Assembly: GCF_000204195.1 (NCBI RefSeq)
Contig: NZ_AFBG01000018.1
Location: forward strand, 372,001-436,000
Direction of reading: 5' to 3'
Length of the DNA stretch: 64,000 nucleotides
Origin: Acidovorax radicis N35
GTDB lineage: Bacteria > Pseudomonadota > Gammaproteobacteria > Burkholderiales > Burkholderiaceae_C
Positions 63,677 through 64,000 of the stretch are shown here, piece by piece. Both the position numbers and the translations under genes were made by a program. Numbering within the stretch: the first letter of the stretch is position 1; the number at the start of each line of letters is the position of its first letter. The notes under the pieces were generated by a model, which had not been told where the DNA came from, ran no database searches, and saw nothing but the letters and a program-made list of their open reading frames with translations.

Positions 63677-64000
63677 CTACCTGGGCGTGTTGCGCTCCCG
63701 CACCAAGCGGATGTGCGCCATCAGGTTTGGGTAGAACATGCGCGAGCCGGGCGCCTGTAGGTCGCTGCCTAGGGCTTCCAATTCGTCGCATAGCTCCAGG
63801 ATGCGCGGGTTGCCCGCCGCCTCGGCGGTGGACAGAACGAACCGGTTGAACGGCTCGGTGTACAGGATCGATTCCGACAGCGGGCGCGTGCAGCGCACGG
63901 CATCGAGGCCCTGCGCTGTGGCCAGCTGGTCCAGCAGGGGGCCGAGCACGGTTTCGCAGCGCTGGGCGAGCAAGAGCACTGTCCTTGCAAGGCCCTGGGG
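63677..64000 (-). CDS. Unrecognised protein, N-terminus cut by window edge
   Basis: The last 107 residues of a minus-strand gene run from the window edge to a TAG at 63677. The visible part is mostly helical (TVLLLAQRCETVLGPLLDQL, FNRFVLSTAEAAGNPRILEL, LCDELEALGSDLQAPGSRMF) and ends HIRLVRERNTPR. I do not recognise the family. It is convergent with fadH, leaving 9 bases between the stops. The frame is open to the edge with codon use like its neighbours, so I take it as a real gene. Confidence 0.6.
   Translation of the reverse strand, partial: PQGLARTVLLLAQRCETVLGPLLDQLATAQGLDAVRCTRPLSESILYTEPFNRFVLSTAEAAGNPRILELCDELEALGSDLQAPGSRMFYPNLMAHIRLVRERNTPR

Overview
The window looks like chromosome of a Comamonadaceae betaproteobacterium close to Acidovorax, Diaphorobacter or Alicycliphilus. 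This is inferred from the high GC content, a Bug-type solute receptor, a cbb3 oxidase/FNR/HemN island of the Burkholderiales type, the order 6S RNA - zapA - zapB-like - cobalamin riboswitch, and the proteins I recognise. I see no prophage, insertion sequence, CRISPR array, tRNA or rRNA. Both ends cut a gene: bacterioferritin on the left, an unrecognised protein on the right.

Layout. 0-1.4 kb: bacterioferritin (partial) and lgt. 1.9-7.9 kb: a malonate module (GntR regulator, malonyl-CoA decarboxylase, Bug receptor, enoyl-CoA hydratase-like protein, malonyl-CoA synthetase) closed by a strong terminator. 8-10.5 kb: a divergent LysR regulator / DHA2 drug exporter pair. 10.5-22.3 kb: a micro-aerobic respiration island with uspA, ccoI, ccoS, ccoNOQP, ccoG, fixH, a small membrane protein, fnr, hemN and a TauE/DsbD-like membrane protein. 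Three well-formed FNR boxes tie it together. 22.5-26.3 kb: an HD-GYP protein and a PAS-GGDEF-EAL protein, translationally coupled. 26.3-28.1 kb: TauE/SafE permease, a 6S RNA, zapA and a zapB-like gene.

28.2-50.5 kb is a large cobalamin locus behind one cobalamin riboswitch. It holds btuB, cbiA, cobU, btuFCD, an ExbB-like/DUF2149/exported CobN-like trio, cobO, a second TonB-dependent receptor with a PepSY membrane protein, cbiB, a threonine-phosphate decarboxylase, a HipA-like kinase with a DUF3037 protein, cobQ and cobT. Most junctions overlap by 1-13 bases. The set points to corrinoid uptake and late-stage assembly of adenosylcobalamin. Corrin-ring genes and cobS are not in the window. The CobN-like protein has a signal peptide and a C-terminal membrane anchor and sits with an ExbB-like channel, so it is probably not an ordinary cytoplasmic cobaltochelatase. 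I regard it as the best candidate for an undescribed system here.

50.6-51.7 kb: a membrane diguanylate cyclase. 51.9-57.9 kb: a spermidine/putrescine-type ABC importer with a GntR regulator and an Asp/Glu (hydantoin) racemase-like protein. 58-64 kb: nth, a GyrI-like protein, a PLP aminotransferase, slyX, and a divergent TetR/fadH pair.

Two dispersed repeat families run through the window. One is a roughly 55-65 bp element of two hairpins, with six copies. Three of these are read through in the same frame inside echA, cobU and cbiB, and one supplies the btuC stop and btuD start. The other is a roughly 80-115 bp GC-rich element, with three copies, each just after the stop codon of a receptor or binding-protein gene.
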